Assembly: GCA_020430675.1 (NCBI GenBank)
Contig: JAGQJJ010000314.1
Coordinates: 1-5,358 of the forward strand
Direction of reading: 5' to 3'
Origin: Myxococcales bacterium
GTDB taxonomy: Bacteria; Myxococcota; Bradymonadia; UBA7976; UBA1532
DNA: 5,358 nucleotides
Made by a program: the position numbers and the translations under genes. Shown here piece after piece: positions 4,890 to 5,358 of the stretch (within the stretch, counting starts at the first letter, position 1; each line of letters opens with the position of its first letter). Under the pieces are notes generated by a model. That model had not been told where the DNA came from and searched no databases. It was given only the letters and a program-made list of their open reading frames with translations.

Positions 4890-5358
4890 ATGGCCGCCCG
4901 CATCGTCGTCATCGACAGCGATCTGGAGTTCGGCGAGCAGGTCGCCGAGCTCTGCCAACGCTTGGGGGTCGAGGTCGAGACCATCGCCGACGGCAACGAG
5001 GGGGTGCAGCTCGTGCAGCTCGACCCCCCGGCGGCCGTGGTGATCGGGGTGCTCGATGACCGCGGCGCCGGCTACGCGCTGTGCAGCAAACTGCGCCGCC
5101 GCCTGCCCGATCTGCCCGTCGCCATGGTGCTCGCGCCCGACGAGCTCGACAGCGATCGGCTCGAACGCCACCAAAGCCTGCGCACGCACGCCGATCTCTA
5201 TCTGGAGCGGCCGTTCCGCATGCGCCGCCTCTTCAACTTCCTCAACGAGTCGCTCGGCGAGCGGCTGGCCGCGCCGTCGGAGTCGCTGCTCGACACGATG
5301 ATCGGCGGCCAGGGCCCATCGGCGGCGTCGTTTGAGGTGGTGGGCGACGTCATCGAGA
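4890..5358 (+). CDS. Atypical receiver-domain (pseudo-receiver) protein, 3' partial
   Basis: The frame stays open to the window end (156 codons visible), so the C-terminal part is missing. Residues 4-122 form a CheY-like receiver: I-V-V-I-D-S-D (5-11, acidic pair D9/D11), then A-A-V-V-I-G-V-L-D-D (48-57), Y-A-L-C-S-K-L-R (62-69), and H-A-D-L-Y-L-E-R-P-F (100-109). At the end of strand 3, where a canonical receiver has the phosphoacceptor Asp, there is Gly53 (codon GGG at 5046-5048). The usual Thr/Ser is replaced (V-A-M-V-L-A-P, 77-83) and the Lys of K-P is Arg107. It therefore probably does not phosphorylate and acts by protein interaction. The layout recalls, from memory, the pseudo-receiver of Myxococcus FrzS. 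The start could be ATG 4890 or in-frame GTG 4884; neither has a strong ribosome-binding site. The 86-bp gap from the preceding gene suggests a separate unit or loose coupling. Confidence 0.82.
   Translation, partial: MAARIVVIDSDLEFGEQVAELCQRLGVEVETIADGNEGVQLVQLDPPAAVVIGVLDDRGAGYALCSKLRRRLPDLPVAMVLAPDELDSDRLERHQSLRTHADLYLERPFRMRRLFNFLNESLGERLAAPSESLLDTMIGGQGPSAASFEVVGDVIE

Noticed and set aside
1..5358. CRISPR array, tRNA, rRNA, insertion sequence or attachment site
   Set aside because: No direct repeat array, cloverleaf, transposase or terminal inverted repeats were seen on either strand.

Overview
This is a very GC-rich window (roughly 70% G+C by eye in the coding parts) from a Gram-negative bacterium. 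It encodes a lipoprotein, two secreted or outer-membrane proteins with signal peptides, and an atypical receiver domain. The receiver resembles, from memory, the pseudo-receiver of Myxococcus FrzS. Together with the codon bias and the mix of families, this suggests a deltaproteobacterial lineage (Myxococcota, Bradymonadota or relatives). That placement is inference; no rRNA or other phylogenetic marker is present.

Layout. (1) 1-1209, plus strand: the 3' part of a gene fusing HEAT-like helical repeats to a complete SpoU/TrmH-type RNA 2'-O-ribose methyltransferase domain. (2) 1220-1945, minus strand, convergent with the first and only 10 bp away: a predicted lipoprotein with two CxxCH haem sites, apparently a duplicated class-II-like cytochrome c domain. 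A strong hairpin sits exactly in the convergent junction. (3) 2132-2410, minus strand: a small stand-alone acyl/peptidyl carrier protein. (4) 2411-2759: a 349-bp divergent intergenic region with a markedly AT-rich core (43% G+C over 2511-2610), several inverted repeats and promoter-like elements. (5) 2760-3530 and 3535-4803, plus strand, 4 bp apart: a LolA-like periplasmic protein (outer-membrane lipoprotein-sorting family) and a predicted outer-membrane beta-barrel, forming a two-gene operon. (6) 4890-5358, plus strand, running off the end: a receiver-domain protein whose phosphoacceptor position is Gly.

How the parts may work together. The LolA-like protein and beta-barrel form a recognisable cell-envelope pair. 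In many genomes such pairs accompany an MMPL/RND-type exporter and are thought to move lipidic molecules across the periplasm; no exporter is visible here. A carrier protein divergently transcribed from the same AT-rich control region invites the idea that the two units are co-regulated and that the envelope pair handles an acyl or polyketide-type product. This is conjecture. The cytochrome, methyltransferase and pseudo-receiver genes show no clear functional link to that pair. I see no mobile element, CRISPR array, tRNA or rRNA. The window is mostly ordinary chromosomal sequence with several atypical protein architectures, and no clearly new system can be demonstrated.
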